From Cytobacillus oceanisediminis (lineage in GTDB: Bacteria; Bacillota; Bacilli; Bacillales; Cytobacillaceae): DNA of 64,000 bases. Positions 33,319 through 41,023 of the stretch are shown piece by piece. A program made the position numbers and the translations under genes. The first letter of the stretch is position 1. Each line of letters opens with the position of its first letter. Below the pieces are notes generated by a model. The model made no database searches. It was not told the origin of the DNA and saw only the letters and a list, made by a program, of their open reading frames with translations. The stretch lies in contig NZ_QGTW01000013.1 in assembly GCF_003182355.1 (NCBI RefSeq), positions 118,570 to 182,569 of the forward strand, in the 5' to 3' direction.

Positions 33319-34757
33319 TAAATTTCAGCTGCTGATGATGATTTTTCGGTAAAAAGGCTTACAGCTACATAAGCTAGCAGTGATAATGCAATAGGCAAAA
33401 CGACTGTATTCATGCCAAACGCATTTGGATAAAAGGTATGAAATAGAATATAGGTGCCTGTCCCAGTTAGCATGGAGGCTACTGCGCCGAACTTATTTCC
33501 TTTTACCCAGTACAGGCCGAGCACAACCGGCCAAATGAAAGCTGCTTCAAGTCCCCCAAATGAGAATAGGTTCAGCCAAATCAGCAGGTCAGGCGGGCTG
33601 AGCGACATTAGAAACACCAGAACACCCAATAGAGCTGTAACGCTAAAGCTCATTTTTTTAATTGTGCTTTCATTTGCATCTGGCTTTATGTAATTGATAT
33701 ATACATCTTTTACGATGGCTGAGCTGACAAGCAGCAGCAAAGAATCAACCGTTGACATGATAGCGGCCATCGGAGCAGCGAGAACAATCCCTGCAAGCCA
33801 GGGAGGAAGAACTTCCATCGCAATCATCGGCATTACTTTATCCCCCACTTCAATTCCCGGAAGAATCGGGCGGGCGAATACGCCAATTAAATGCATGCCA
33901 AGCATGATAGAGCCGACCACCACTGTTCCAATGATAATGGCCCGGTGCATGGCTTTTGCATTTTTATAGGACATGGCCCTCACTGCAACCTGCGGCAGTC
34001 CGACAACACCAACTCCCACTAAAATCCAGAAAGATGAAACATATAAAGGCGTCAGCCCTCCATCAAAGCCATATGGAGTAATAAGATTTGGATTCTCTGC
34101 CGAAAGGTCACTGATTATATTGGATATTCCTCCACCTGCCACAATGACAGCAATTAGAAGGATCAAAGTTCCGATAAACATAATCGCTCCCTGGACGGCA
34201 TCTGTCACCGCTACCGCACGGAAGCCTCCAATCACCACATAAACCATTACAGAAGCCGCAAAAATAAACAATGCGGAAATATAACTTAACCCTGTCAATG
34301 ACTCAATTAATCTTGCACCGCCAACCCATTGGGCCGCCATAGCGGAAAACAGGAAAATAATGATGCTGAGAGCTGAAAGCCAGACTACCCATTTGCTGTT
34401 ATATCTTTCTTTAAGAAAATCTATGAGCGTAACTGCATTATACTTCCTTGCTGTGATGGCGAATTTCTTGCCAAGAACCATGAGGACAAAATAACCGGTA
34501 ACTACCTGTGACATCGCAAGCAGCACCCATCCCAGCCCCTGGGTATAGGCAACCCCAGGGCCGCCGATAAAGCTGCTGGCACTTCCGTAAGTTGCAATCA
34601 TCGTCATGGCCAGAATAAATCCGCCAAGCTGCCTTCCCCCCAGGAAATAATCCTGAAGAAACGAATTGCCCGACTGGATATGTCTGCTTGACCAAAATCC
34701 GATAATAAATATAAGAATTAAAAAAATGAGGAGAGGAGCCAAGACTTCCCAGTTCAT
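33318..34757 (-). CDS. panF: Sodium/pantothenate symporter PanF
   Basis: This 479-residue member of the sodium:solute symporter family has about thirteen membrane helices. The N-terminal FLGGRQLGGFILAMTMIATY and GSASSFIGGPGVAY, and later AAPMAAIMSTVDSLLLLVSS with the sodium-site serines and threonine, are the SSS landmarks. Its partner is the small YhdT protein; the pair overlaps by ATGA, as is usual for yhdT-panF. It imports pantothenate (vitamin B5), a precursor of coenzyme A. No panBCD genes are nearby. Confidence 0.88.
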   Translation of the reverse strand: MNWEVLAPLLIFLILIFIIGFWSSRHIQSGNSFLQDYFLGGRQLGGFILAMTMIATYGSASSFIGGPGVAYTQGLGWVLLAMSQVVTGYFVLMVLGKKFAITARKYNAVTLIDFLKERYNSKWVVWLSALSIIIFLFSAMAAQWVGGARLIESLTGLSYISALFIFAASVMVYVVIGGFRAVAVTDAVQGAIMFIGTLILLIAVIVAGGGISNIISDLSAENPNLITPYGFDGGLTPLYVSSFWILVGVGVVGLPQVAVRAMSYKNAKAMHRAIIIGTVVVGSIMLGMHLIGVFARPILPGIEVGDKVMPMIAMEVLPPWLAGIVLAAPMAAIMSTVDSLLLLVSSAIVKDVYINYIKPDANESTIKKMSFSVTALLGVLVFLMSLSPPDLLIWLNLFSFGGLEAAFIWPVVLGLYWVKGNKFGAVASMLTGTGTYILFHTFYPNAFGMNTVVLPIALSLLAYVAVSLFTEKSSSAAEI

Positions 34758-35044
34758 TCAGAGTCTCCCCCTTCCGTGTTCTCTTCAAAAGGCACTTCTT
34801 TAAAAAAGAATTTTACTGCTGCAGTTACCAGTACGACCATAATGAGAAAACCGGCCACACAGCTATAGAAAAACCATGCCGGCAAGCCAAATATAAACGT
34901 ATACTCGTCCGCCGGTCCTGAGCCCATACCGTAGGCAAATCCGTACCACCATATAAAATTAAAAAGAACGAGTCCAATTCCAATCCATGCCTCTTTTTCA
35001 GCAATTTTAAAGCGAGGATCCTTTCTATGTATTTCTCTCTTCAT
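34754..35044 (-). CDS. yhdT: YhdT family small membrane protein
   Basis: This 96-residue protein has two membrane helices (IGIGLVLFNFIWWYGFAYG and a second near residues 52-75) joined by a short loop, with a charged N-terminus and an acidic tail. It matches the YhdT/DUF997 family, almost always encoded before panF. The role is unknown; a helper subunit of PanF is likely from context. The frame reaches 35101, but AAGGGGG before the ATG at 35044 decides the start. Translational coupling with panF is suggested by the ATGA overlap. Confidence 0.82.
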   Translation of the reverse strand: MKREIHRKDPRFKIAEKEAWIGIGLVLFNFIWWYGFAYGMGSGPADEYTFIFGLPAWFFYSCVAGFLIMVVLVTAAVKFFFKEVPFEENTEGGDSE

Positions 35045-35165
35045 CTTATCCCCCTTCAGAGCTTTCTTATAGTATGTATGATTTGGAAGGTATTCTAGCA
35101 TTCAGTTTCAATTTAAAAATACAGCATATTCCCTGAACATAATCCCATTAATAACTCTTTTCTGC

Positions 35166-35198
35166 AACAAAAAAAAGCAGATTGCTCTGCTTTTTTGA
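35166..35198. terminator. Terminator after the queuosine-precursor transporter gene
   Basis: AAAAAAGCAGA and TCTGCTTTTTT pair around TTGC; a T-run lies on both strands. Confidence 0.85.
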
Positions 35199-35228
35199 TA
35201 CTATTTTTAAAATAAACTTTTTGCAAGC

Positions 35229-35861
35229 TTATGCCGCAGCATTTACTTCAGCTCCAGCACGTTCCTTTTTCGCTATTTTTACAAATAAATAGACTAAAGG
35301 TGTATCAATAAGGGCCACGATAAATTTAAAAATATATTGAGTGGCGACCATTCCAATTAGCGCCCCAAGCGGCATTGTGCCATAGAAAGCAATCAGAATA
35401 AACACAGTCGTGTCAATCAGCTGGCTCGAAGCAGTTGATAGATTGTTGCGGATCCACAGTTTTTTGCTGCCGTGCTTTTCTTTCAATTTGTGAAAAACAA
35501 ACACGTCAAGATTTTGGCTTACCAGGTAAGATATCAGGCTGGCAATGGTTACCCGGAAGCTGCCGCTTAGAATCGTTTCAAACTCGGCTTGTGCACCGAA
35601 AAACGGCGCGGTTGGAAGATGGATGGCTGCGAAAATAAAGATCGCTGCAAGCAGCTGGGTCACAAAACCGGCAAATACCGTTTTGCGGGCTGCTTCTTTA
35701 CCATAAACCTCGCCGATAATATCTGTAATCGGATAGGTAAACACATAAACAATTACAGCAGCAGGCAGGATCGCCCAGCTTCCGATGCTGAACAATTTAA
35801 CAGCCAGGATATTTGATAATATAAGCAGCCCTGCAAAGGCTGCATTTAAATATAAAAGCAA
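35229..35861 (-). CDS. Queuosine precursor transporter (YhhQ/VUT family, YpdP-like)
   Basis: This 210-residue protein has about six membrane helices. The PITDIIGEVYGKEAARK motif after helix 2 and the C-terminal FIVALIDTPLVYL are signatures of the VUT family. These proteins import preQ0 or preQ1, precursors of the tRNA base queuosine. It lies 18 bases after queF and behind the same preQ1 riboswitch, so the two form one operon. Making both salvage and synthesis preQ1-dependent is consistent with feedback control. Confidence 0.85.
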   Translation of the reverse strand: MLLYLNAAFAGLLILSNILAVKLFSIGSWAILPAAVIVYVFTYPITDIIGEVYGKEAARKTVFAGFVTQLLAAIFIFAAIHLPTAPFFGAQAEFETILSGSFRVTIASLISYLVSQNLDVFVFHKLKEKHGSKKLWIRNNLSTASSQLIDTTVFILIAFYGTMPLGALIGMVATQYIFKFIVALIDTPLVYLFVKIAKKERAGAEVNAAA

Positions 35862-35879
35862 TGATATTCTCCTCTCACA

Positions 35880-36377
35880 TTAACGATTGTCAATGGTCTC
35901 CGGATAGAGATCATGGTTCATTAAGCGGTAATCCGCCATTTTTTCATATTTCGTTCCCGGCTTGCCATAGTTGCAATAAGGGTCAATCGAAATCCCGCCT
36001 CTTGGCGTAAACTTGCCCCATACCTCAATATAGCGCGGATCCATCAGTTCAATTAAGTCGTTCATAATGATATTCATGCAATCCTCATGGAAATCGCCAT
36101 GGTTTCTGAAGCTGAAAAGATATAGCTTCAAGGACTTGCTTTCTACCATTTTTTGATCCGGAATATAACTGATATAGATGGTTGCAAAATCAGGCTGCCC
36201 TGTTTTCGGGCACAGACTCGTAAACTCGGGGCAATTGAATTTTACAAAATAATCGCGATTTGGATGCTTATTATCAAATGCCTCCAAAATCTCAGGCGAA
36301 TACTCAAAAAGATACTTCGTTCCCTGATTTCCCAATAAAGTAATATCCGTTAATTCCTCATCTCTTCTTCCTGACAT
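35880..36377 (-). CDS. queF: NADPH-dependent 7-cyano-7-deazaguanine reductase
   Basis: This 165-residue cytoplasmic enzyme reduces preQ0 to preQ1 in queuosine synthesis. The catalytic cysteine lies in [11 protein letters not shown] (near residue 56), and the QueF motif [20 protein letters not shown] follows. It is the short, homomeric Bacillus type. AAAGGGAGG precedes the ATG at 36377; the longer frame to 36446 lacks such a site. It is controlled by the preQ1-I riboswitch and terminator just upstream. The genes for earlier steps (queC, queD, queE) are not in this window. Confidence 0.93.
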   Translation of the reverse strand: MSGRRDEELTDITLLGNQGTKYLFEYSPEILEAFDNKHPNRDYFVKFNCPEFTSLCPKTGQPDFATIYISYIPDQKMVESKSLKLYLFSFRNHGDFHEDCMNIIMNDLIELMDPRYIEVWGKFTPRGGISIDPYCNYGKPGTKYEKMADYRLMNHDLYPETIDNR

Positions 36378-36436
36378 AAAAAAGCCTCCCTTTATATGAT
36401 CCCGCGGCATCCAAGAGAGGTCCAAAAATACAGCCT

Positions 36437-36474
36437 GAAAAAACAAAAAACCATATCCTCTCTTGGATATGGTT
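36437..36474 (-). terminator. Riboswitch-controlled terminator of the queF operon
   Basis: AACCATATCC and GGATATGGTT pair around AAGAGA, followed on the minus strand by TTTTGTTTTTT. It lies 20 bases after the preQ1 aptamer and is its likely expression platform. Confidence 0.85.
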
Positions 36475-36492
36475 GACTATTGTATAATCAAA

Positions 36493-36535
36493 GCCATAGT
36501 TTTTTATAGAGGGTGAAGCTATGAACCTCTCCCGT
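36493..36535 (-). promoter_or_regulatory. preQ1-I riboswitch
   Basis: The minus strand reads AGAGGTTCATAGCTTCACCC and then CTCTATAAAAAACTA, matching the class I preQ1 aptamer. AGAGG pairs with CCTCT, and the conserved A-rich tail AAAAAACTA forms the pseudoknot. Binding preQ1 should favour the terminator downstream and switch off queF and the transporter. Confidence 0.88.
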
Positions 36536-36864
36536 TGATACGGGAATATTCTAAATGTAATTGTCATAGTTACTATAGAGAAAAAGCTTGTTTCTGTCAA
36601 CGGATATTTTAGGAAAGGGCCGGGGCTTTTACTGTTGGTTCTCAGGAGAGAAACAATGGGAGCTGCTTTGATGCTGCTCCTTCTTGACTTTTCCCCAGAT
36701 ATTGCATCAATCGGGGTTTGGGAGGTAGTTATTTCTGTGTTATATAAAGATTTGGCCTCCTTCGTTAGAGGCTCTCTTCATTTTAATGCTGCCGTATCTA
36801 GTCTTCCCCTTTCCCTTCATAGTATAATAACGGTAATTTGTACAGAAAGGTGATATGGAATTTT
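36536..36864. other. Intergenic region between queF leader and mscL
   Basis: It holds the upstream part of the queF leader and promoter (minus strand) and the mscL promoter area (plus strand). An open frame with a weak site after 36655 has no family resemblance and is not called. Nothing else is recognised. Confidence 0.5.
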
Positions 36865-37236
36865 ATGTGGAATGAGTTTAAAAAATTTGCACTAAAGGGA
36901 AATGTGCTGGATTTGGCTGTGGGGGTTGTCATTGGGGCTGCCTTCGGAAAGATCGTTTCTTCTCTTGTAGATGACATTATTATGCCGCTTGTCGGATTGC
37001 TTATGGGTGGAGTAGACTTCACAAAACTGATGATAAAAGTAGGAGGCGCAGAGGTCAAATATGGTTCATTTATGCAGAATGTGGTTGACTTCCTGATCGT
37101 AGCGTTCTCAATTTTTATATTTGTGAGGATCATCAATAAGCGTTTCAAAAAGAAAGAAGAGGCAAAGCCGGCACCTGTTATTGATAAAAATGTAGAGCTT
37201 TTAACTGAAATCAGAGATTTATTAAAAAACAAATAA
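36865..37236 (+). CDS. mscL: Large-conductance mechanosensitive channel MscL
   Basis: This 123-residue protein has two membrane helices. The first, [20 protein letters not shown], carries the gate region [18 protein letters not shown]; the second is [20 protein letters not shown], followed by a cytoplasmic helix. Five copies form a pore that opens under membrane tension and releases solutes during osmotic downshock. The frame could start at 36838 (TTG), but the family start and B. subtilis MscL favour the ATG at 36865. The ribosome-binding site AAAGGTG is 13 bases away, rather far. Confidence 0.92.
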   Translation: MWNEFKKFALKGNVLDLAVGVVIGAAFGKIVSSLVDDIIMPLVGLLMGGVDFTKLMIKVGGAEVKYGSFMQNVVDFLIVAFSIFIFVRIINKRFKKKEEAKPAPVIDKNVELLTEIRDLLKNK

Positions 37237-37309
37237 AATCCTGAAACCTCATTAACAGGTATTCCGTATATACCTATATAAAAATTATGTTAGAGGAGAA
37301 ATAAAAAAC

Positions 37310-37954
37310 ATGTATGTAAATCAAACTGCAAACAGCAATGGTTACTTATCTTCTGTATTAAGGGCGTTTGCATTATCATTAGGAATTGCATTCATTGGGA
37401 CGATGGCCGGCGTTTTTGTTCCGCCTGCATTGTTTTTGCCGTTAGTTATTCTGGAAATTGGAATGCTGCTTTTTGCTTTTCTGCTTCGCCGTAAAAAGGC
37501 AATCGGCTACACGTTCCTATATGTGTTCACATTTATATCAGGGGTAACAACCTATCCAATCGTTGCGCATTACCTTGCTGCCATTGGGCCGAATCCTGTT
37601 CTGGTTGCTCTTGCCACTACCACGGTTGTTTTTACAGGCCTGGCAGTCTACGCGACAACAACTAAGCGTGATTTATCATTCCTGGGCGGTATGCTTATGG
37701 CTGCATTGCTTGCACTTATTGCGATTTCCATTTTTAATATCTTCTGGCCGATAAGCTCAACCGGAATGCTGGCATTCTCTTTCATCGGAGTGCTTGTTTT
37801 CAGCGGATATGTACTATTCGATTTCAACCGTATGAAACATTATGGTGTTTCAGCTGAAGAAGTGCCTTTGATGGCTCTAAACCTATATCTTGATTTTATC
37901 AATCTGTTCATCAATATCCTGCGTATTTTCGGGATTCTTGGAAGCAGGGACTAA
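37310..37954 (+). CDS. yetJ: Bax inhibitor-1 family protein (YetJ-like)
   Basis: This 214-residue protein has seven membrane helices of the TMBIM/BI-1 family. B. subtilis YetJ is a pH-dependent calcium leak channel whose aspartate pair in the last helices acts as gate; here the candidates are the Asp residues in YVLFDFNRMKHYG and LNLYLDFINLFINILRI. The GAGGAG site lies before the ATG. It is a single gene after mscL (73 bases) with a strong terminator; both deal with membrane permeability, but no common regulation is visible. Confidence 0.87.
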   Translation: MYVNQTANSNGYLSSVLRAFALSLGIAFIGTMAGVFVPPALFLPLVILEIGMLLFAFLLRRKKAIGYTFLYVFTFISGVTTYPIVAHYLAAIGPNPVLVALATTTVVFTGLAVYATTTKRDLSFLGGMLMAALLALIAISIFNIFWPISSTGMLAFSFIGVLVFSGYVLFDFNRMKHYGVSAEEVPLMALNLYLDFINLFINILRIFGILGSRD

Positions 37955-37982
37955 AAAAGCAGGGCTGATCCTGCTTTTTTTC
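37953..37982 (+). terminator. Terminator of yetJ
   Basis: AAAAAAGCAGG and CCTGCTTTTTT pair around GCTGAT. Confidence 0.9.
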
Positions 37983-38257
37983 TTTTGGCACAGAGCATTA
38001 TTTCTGTATTCCTTTGTAAAGATTCGGTATATCAAAAGCATTTCATGAATGGCGGTAAATACATGAAATACATTCTAGAAACCCAAAGCCCTGAAATAAA
38101 CATTCGTTGGACCAGGCAGCCCATGGCCAATATACCATGGCTATTTTCGTCCCCCATCTTGGCTGACCAGTCTTCAGAGCCTATCTTGCGCAGTGAATCA
38201 CCTTAAAGTCATGCAAAGATTGATGATGTTTTAAAGAAAATGGATGAAGTAAAAGCC

Positions 38258-38292
38258 TAAAAGGCAGCCTGGTTATTTGGCTGCCTTCCCTT
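38258..38292. terminator. Terminator after the cyclo-ligase-like gene
   Basis: AAGGCAGCC and GGCTGCCTT pair around TGGTTATTT; T- and A-rich flanks lie on both sides. It overlaps the last codons of the minus-strand gene. Confidence 0.75.
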
Positions 38293-38998
38293 TTGTCATC
38301 TCCCATATCTCACGCAAGACCGGCATTTCTTCCATTTCTTCTTCCGTCACAAGCTCCCATTGAATGCCGTCGGGCTTGGGATAAGGAGTATTCGTTTGAA
38401 TCAGTTCCATTTCGGTTGCAATCCAGTCCACAGTTAAATCATAAGGATCCCTTGGTATATCTGCATCGGTGACCTGGGCGCTATTAACCGTTCCAATCAC
38501 AGGGATTGGAGGATTGCCAAGCTCCCTGATAATGGCATATTCCCGGTCAGCATACCCCTCGCCCTTCCCAACTCGCCTTCCATCCCTATGAAGTCCTACC
38601 GATCCTGCAAAAAATAAATCGATCAAAGGAAGTTCAGTAAGAGGAATTTCTTTTCCGTATGAATGTATATGCTTAAGGCTCGCGGCTTTTCGTTCTTCAC
38701 CTGCAGGAACCCATTCCGGTTTTACCATAATAAAGCCTGCTTTCAGCCTTGGAGTCGGAACCAGCAATGTCTTACCGTCTTTTAAAATTTGTGTGCGGAT
38801 CGGCAGCTGCGGACTGTCAGGATTCACTTTTATTACTTTTGCTTCTTTGTATTCGGGCATATTAAAAACGAATTGTGCCGCCTTTTCCGCACCTTTGAAA
38901 TTTGGAATTCTATTTTTCAGCGGAAAAGGAAAACGGCCGAGCTTATTTTCCTCAAGATAATTCCATATGTAATCACGGATTTCTTTCTTTGTATTCAA
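38273..38998 (-). CDS. 5-formyltetrahydrofolate cyclo-ligase-like protein
   Basis: This 241-residue protein has the fold of 5-FTHF cyclo-ligases: an N-terminal TKKEIRDYIWNYLEE region, VPTPRLKAGF, and the nucleotide loop DLFFAGSVGLHRDGRRVGKGEGYADREYA (positions about 144-172), which holds the glycines and the basic residues for ATP. It belongs to the longer subgroup rather than to typical YqgN. Whether it acts on folate is uncertain. The preferred start is the TTG at 38998, eight bases after GGGAG; an ATG at 39031 would add eleven residues that read through that site. Confidence 0.75.
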   Translation of the reverse strand: MNTKKEIRDYIWNYLEENKLGRFPFPLKNRIPNFKGAEKAAQFVFNMPEYKEAKVIKVNPDSPQLPIRTQILKDGKTLLVPTPRLKAGFIMVKPEWVPAGEERKAASLKHIHSYGKEIPLTELPLIDLFFAGSVGLHRDGRRVGKGEGYADREYAIIRELGNPPIPVIGTVNSAQVTDADIPRDPYDLTVDWIATEMELIQTNTPYPKPDGIQWELVTEEEMEEMPVLREIWEMTKGKAAK

Positions 38999-39071
38999 GG
39001 CATTCACTCCCTTTCCCTTTATTTTATCCATCTTATATCAAATTGAATAGAAAAAGGGTTCTCCAATTACC

Positions 39072-39095
39072 ACATTTTTCTTTTAAGAAAAATGT
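39072..39095. repeat. AT-rich inverted repeat between divergent genes
   Basis: ACATTTTTCTT and AAGAAAAATGT are perfectly complementary with two bases between. It lies between the cyclo-ligase-like gene (minus) and the transcript starting near 39120 (plus) and may be an operator. Confidence 0.4.
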
Positions 39096-39119
39096 TTTGG
39101 GATGGGCTATCGTGGTAAA

Positions 39120-39364
39120 CAGATAATGCAAGGCCAATAACAAAACGGAAGGGACTGGTGCACGATGAAAAGCGTAACAGCGACTTCAAGGTTCGTCATT
39201 GGCATTGCAAGAAACCAGGGAGGATTTGCAGAGCGTTCGAAAGGCACTCTCGTCTATAACCGATATATTTAAAATCGGTTCGATCCTATGCAAATCGTAA
39301 TTCCTTAGGTTGTCCGTCATCGGACTTAAAAAAGATGCAGACCAATCGGTTTGCATCTTTTTTA
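39120..39364 (+). ncRNA. Candidate small RNA or small-ORF transcript
   Basis: No large gene lies here, yet the segment ends in an excellent terminator and contains a second stem (AACCGAT/ATCGGTT around 39257-39281) and TGTCCG/CGGAC. It could be an independent small RNA of about 240 bases, a leader of the next gene, or the mRNA of a 35-residue frame at 39164-39271 (starts MKSVTATSRF) that has only a weak ribosome-binding site. No Rfam family is recognised. Confidence 0.4.
39328..39364 (+). terminator. Terminator of the candidate small transcript
   Basis: AAAAAAGATGCA and TGCATCTTTTTT pair around an 11-base loop; it lies 95 bases before the next start codon. Confidence 0.85.
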
Positions 39365-39458
39365 ATGGTTTAAATTCAACGGAGTCTCTAGTAAATGGAA
39401 GTTTAGAGTATTGCCAGAACGGATATCTATTAAGAAAACTCGTTAGGAGGAAAAGACC

Positions 39459-39800
39459 ATGAATGAACAAGAACACGTAATCAAACAAGATGGCGAATTG
39501 GATACAGGTAAAGTTAAAAAGGCAATGGACCGAATCTCAGATGAAAGAGCTGAAGATATTTTAAGCAGCTTTGATGAGTTTAAGAGCTATCTAAGCGAAA
39601 GAATCGAACTAGGCAAGAAGCTTGGACTAAATGAAGAACAGCTTGCGGTTACAGCTGAAAAGGTTGCTGCTTACCTTGCAGAAAATGTAGAGCCAAAAAA
39701 TCGGGAAGAACAGCTGCTGAAAGAATTGTGGAAGGTTGGAGATGAAGAAGAAAGGCATAAGCTGGCGCATATGCTCGTCCGTCTGACTGAGCAGGGTTAA
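39459..39800 (+). CDS. DUF3243 family protein (YmfJ-like)
   Basis: This 113-residue soluble protein has the DUF3243 core SFDEFKSYLSERIELGKKLG, a helical middle and AENVEPKNREEQLLKELWKVG, which matches B. subtilis YmfJ. It has about 25 extra residues at the N-terminus compared with YmfJ. The function is unknown. GTTAGGAGG lies eight bases before the ATG. It may be read from its own promoter, since a terminator stands just upstream. A terminator follows. Confidence 0.82.
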   Translation: MNEQEHVIKQDGELDTGKVKKAMDRISDERAEDILSSFDEFKSYLSERIELGKKLGLNEEQLAVTAEKVAAYLAENVEPKNREEQLLKELWKVGDEEERHKLAHMLVRLTEQG

Positions 39801-39805
39801 TTAAC

Positions 39806-39844
39806 GGCCGGAATCGTCTGCTATTGACTGTTCCGGCTTTTTTA
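39806..39844. terminator. Terminator of the DUF3243 gene
   Basis: GCCGGAA and TTCCGGC pair around about 18 bases, followed by seven T. The facing gene's stop codon lies in the T-run. Confidence 0.75.
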
Positions 39845-40123
39845 TTGCTTAAGTTCTTTATAATGATGGATAAATTGACTTGGCTCTGATTTTACATGAA
39901 AGGAATACAGCCCCCGGTTTGTATGAAGATAAAGGAATCCGAGTTCCGAATTGGCAGCCCTATAGGACATATCCCATACTTCATCAAGCAGAAATTTTTC
40001 CGATGGCGAAATGATATGATCCTCATACAGATAAAGATGGTGTTCCTGTTCAATATACTGCTGCTGATTCCAGTCGATCGTACGGCTGACAACAACAAAA
40101 GGATGGGAAGCAATGATTCTCAC
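39842..40123 (-). CDS. Conserved small protein of unknown function
   Basis: This 93-residue soluble protein alternates hydrophobic and polar residues in beta-strand fashion (HHLYLYEDHIISPSEKF, LGFLYLHTNRGLYSFHV) and so may be an all-beta fold similar to PH-like domains. I do not recognise the family. An ATG at 40135 lies in the sequence that looks like the ribosome-binding site (GGAGG); GTG at 40123, five bases after it, is the likely start. It shares the strand with the GNAT gene, 72 bases apart. Confidence 0.6.
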   Translation of the reverse strand: MRIIASHPFVVVSRTIDWNQQQYIEQEHHLYLYEDHIISPSEKFLLDEVWDMSYRAANSELGFLYLHTNRGLYSFHVKSEPSQFIHHYKELKQ

Positions 40124-40195
40124 AAGAACCTCCATTTATGAAAAGTTATGCTTCCATTGAAACATAATGAAGAATCAGATTCAAACTATGCGTGT

Positions 40196-40732
40196 TTAAC
40201 CTGTGTATTCTTCCTGTAAAATCGCATAATAAGTTAAATCTACCGGCTTCCCGTCTCTTACTGCATGCTGGCGGAATACTCCTTCATGCTTCATTCCTGC
40301 CTTCTCCATAATCCTCCAGGATCCCGGATTATCGGTAAAAGCAAGCGCATAGATCCGGTTATGGTTCATTTCTTCAAAACCGTATTTAATAACAGCCTTG
40401 GCTGCCTCTGTTCCATAACCTTTCCCCCAGAACGGCTTGCCGATCCAATAGCCGATTTCTGCTCTCCTGTTTACATTTGGTCCTGAAATATTAATCAGCC
40501 CTATCAAGCTGTTATTTTCTTTTAGAGTGATAGCAAAAATAGCAATCTTTCCGTTCTTCTCGGCTTCCAGAATACTTGTTATAAACTCCTTCGCTGCGCC
40601 TTTAGGATAGGGATGCGGGATATTTAATGTGGTTTTTGCCACATCATAATCGCTCGCATACTCTTCTACCTTTTCTGCATCATCAAGTGTAAGCCTTCGA
40701 AGAATAATGTGGTTAGCCTCGAGGGTTTTCAT
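40196..40732 (-). CDS. GNAT acetyltransferase, RimJ/RimL type
   Basis: This 178-residue protein has a GNAT fold of the RimJ/RimL group. N-terminal IILRRLTLDDAEKVEEYA, the acetyl-CoA loop AEIGYWIGKPFWGKGYGTEA with the (Q/R)xxGxG-type turn, and the later ALAFTDNPGSWRIMEKAGM are its hallmarks. It acetylates an amino group of a protein N-terminus or small molecule; the substrate is unknown. AAGGAGG precedes the ATG. The 21-bp repeat array lies directly upstream. Confidence 0.85.
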   Translation of the reverse strand: MKTLEANHIILRRLTLDDAEKVEEYASDYDVAKTTLNIPHPYPKGAAKEFITSILEAEKNGKIAIFAITLKENNSLIGLINISGPNVNRRAEIGYWIGKPFWGKGYGTEAAKAVIKYGFEEMNHNRIYALAFTDNPGSWRIMEKAGMKHEGVFRQHAVRDGKPVDLTYYAILQEEYTG

Positions 40733-40836
40733 AGTTTGGCCTCCTTTTTTAAAGTATCATCAGTTTTTCTCTATCGAAACTCAATTTCCTTTATTTTCAG
40801 CTATACTACCGGCAGCTTGATTTCATATCTGAAGTT

Positions 40837-40953
40837 ATTATCAAACATGTTTCTGACTTTATCTTGCATATTTAAGAGTTTATCTAGCATATCTGTGAAT
40901 TTATTTAGCAGCATTTCATTTTTATCTAGCATGTTCCAAAATTTATCTAGCAT
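40837..40953. repeat. Tandem array, six units of 21 bp (TTTATCTAGCAT type)
   Basis: The core TTTATCTAGCAT or a variant starts at 40837 (degenerate), 40858, 40879, 40900, 40921 and 40942, exactly every 21 bases. It lies just past the tldE terminator. Because 21 is seven codons, the minus strand reads as a false heptad protein (LDKFWNM, LDKLLNM and so on), which lacks a ribosome-binding site. Confidence 0.8.
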
Positions 40954-40962
40954 CTCATACAA

Positions 40963-41001
40963 TTTAAAGAGGGACACCCTTAAATGTGTGCCTCTCTTTA
41001 T
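40963..41001 (-). terminator. Terminator of tldE
   Basis: AAAGAG-GGACACC and GTGTGCC-TCTCTTT pair imperfectly around TTAAAT; the U-tract is short. Confidence 0.6.
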
Positions 41002-41023
41002 ACCAAAACTTATTCCAGTACAT

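Noticed and set aside
36635..36853. Frame of about 65-72 residues before mscL
   Set aside because: GGAGAG lies before an ATG at 36656, but the sequence has no protein-like pattern and overlaps the mscL ribosome-binding area.
37985..38260. 73-residue frame, stop, then KIDDVLKKMDEVKA in the same frame
   Set aside because: The tail looks like a gene end, so this may be a decayed gene. No family is recognised for the first part, the terminator of yetJ lies before it, and no start site is convincing; not called.
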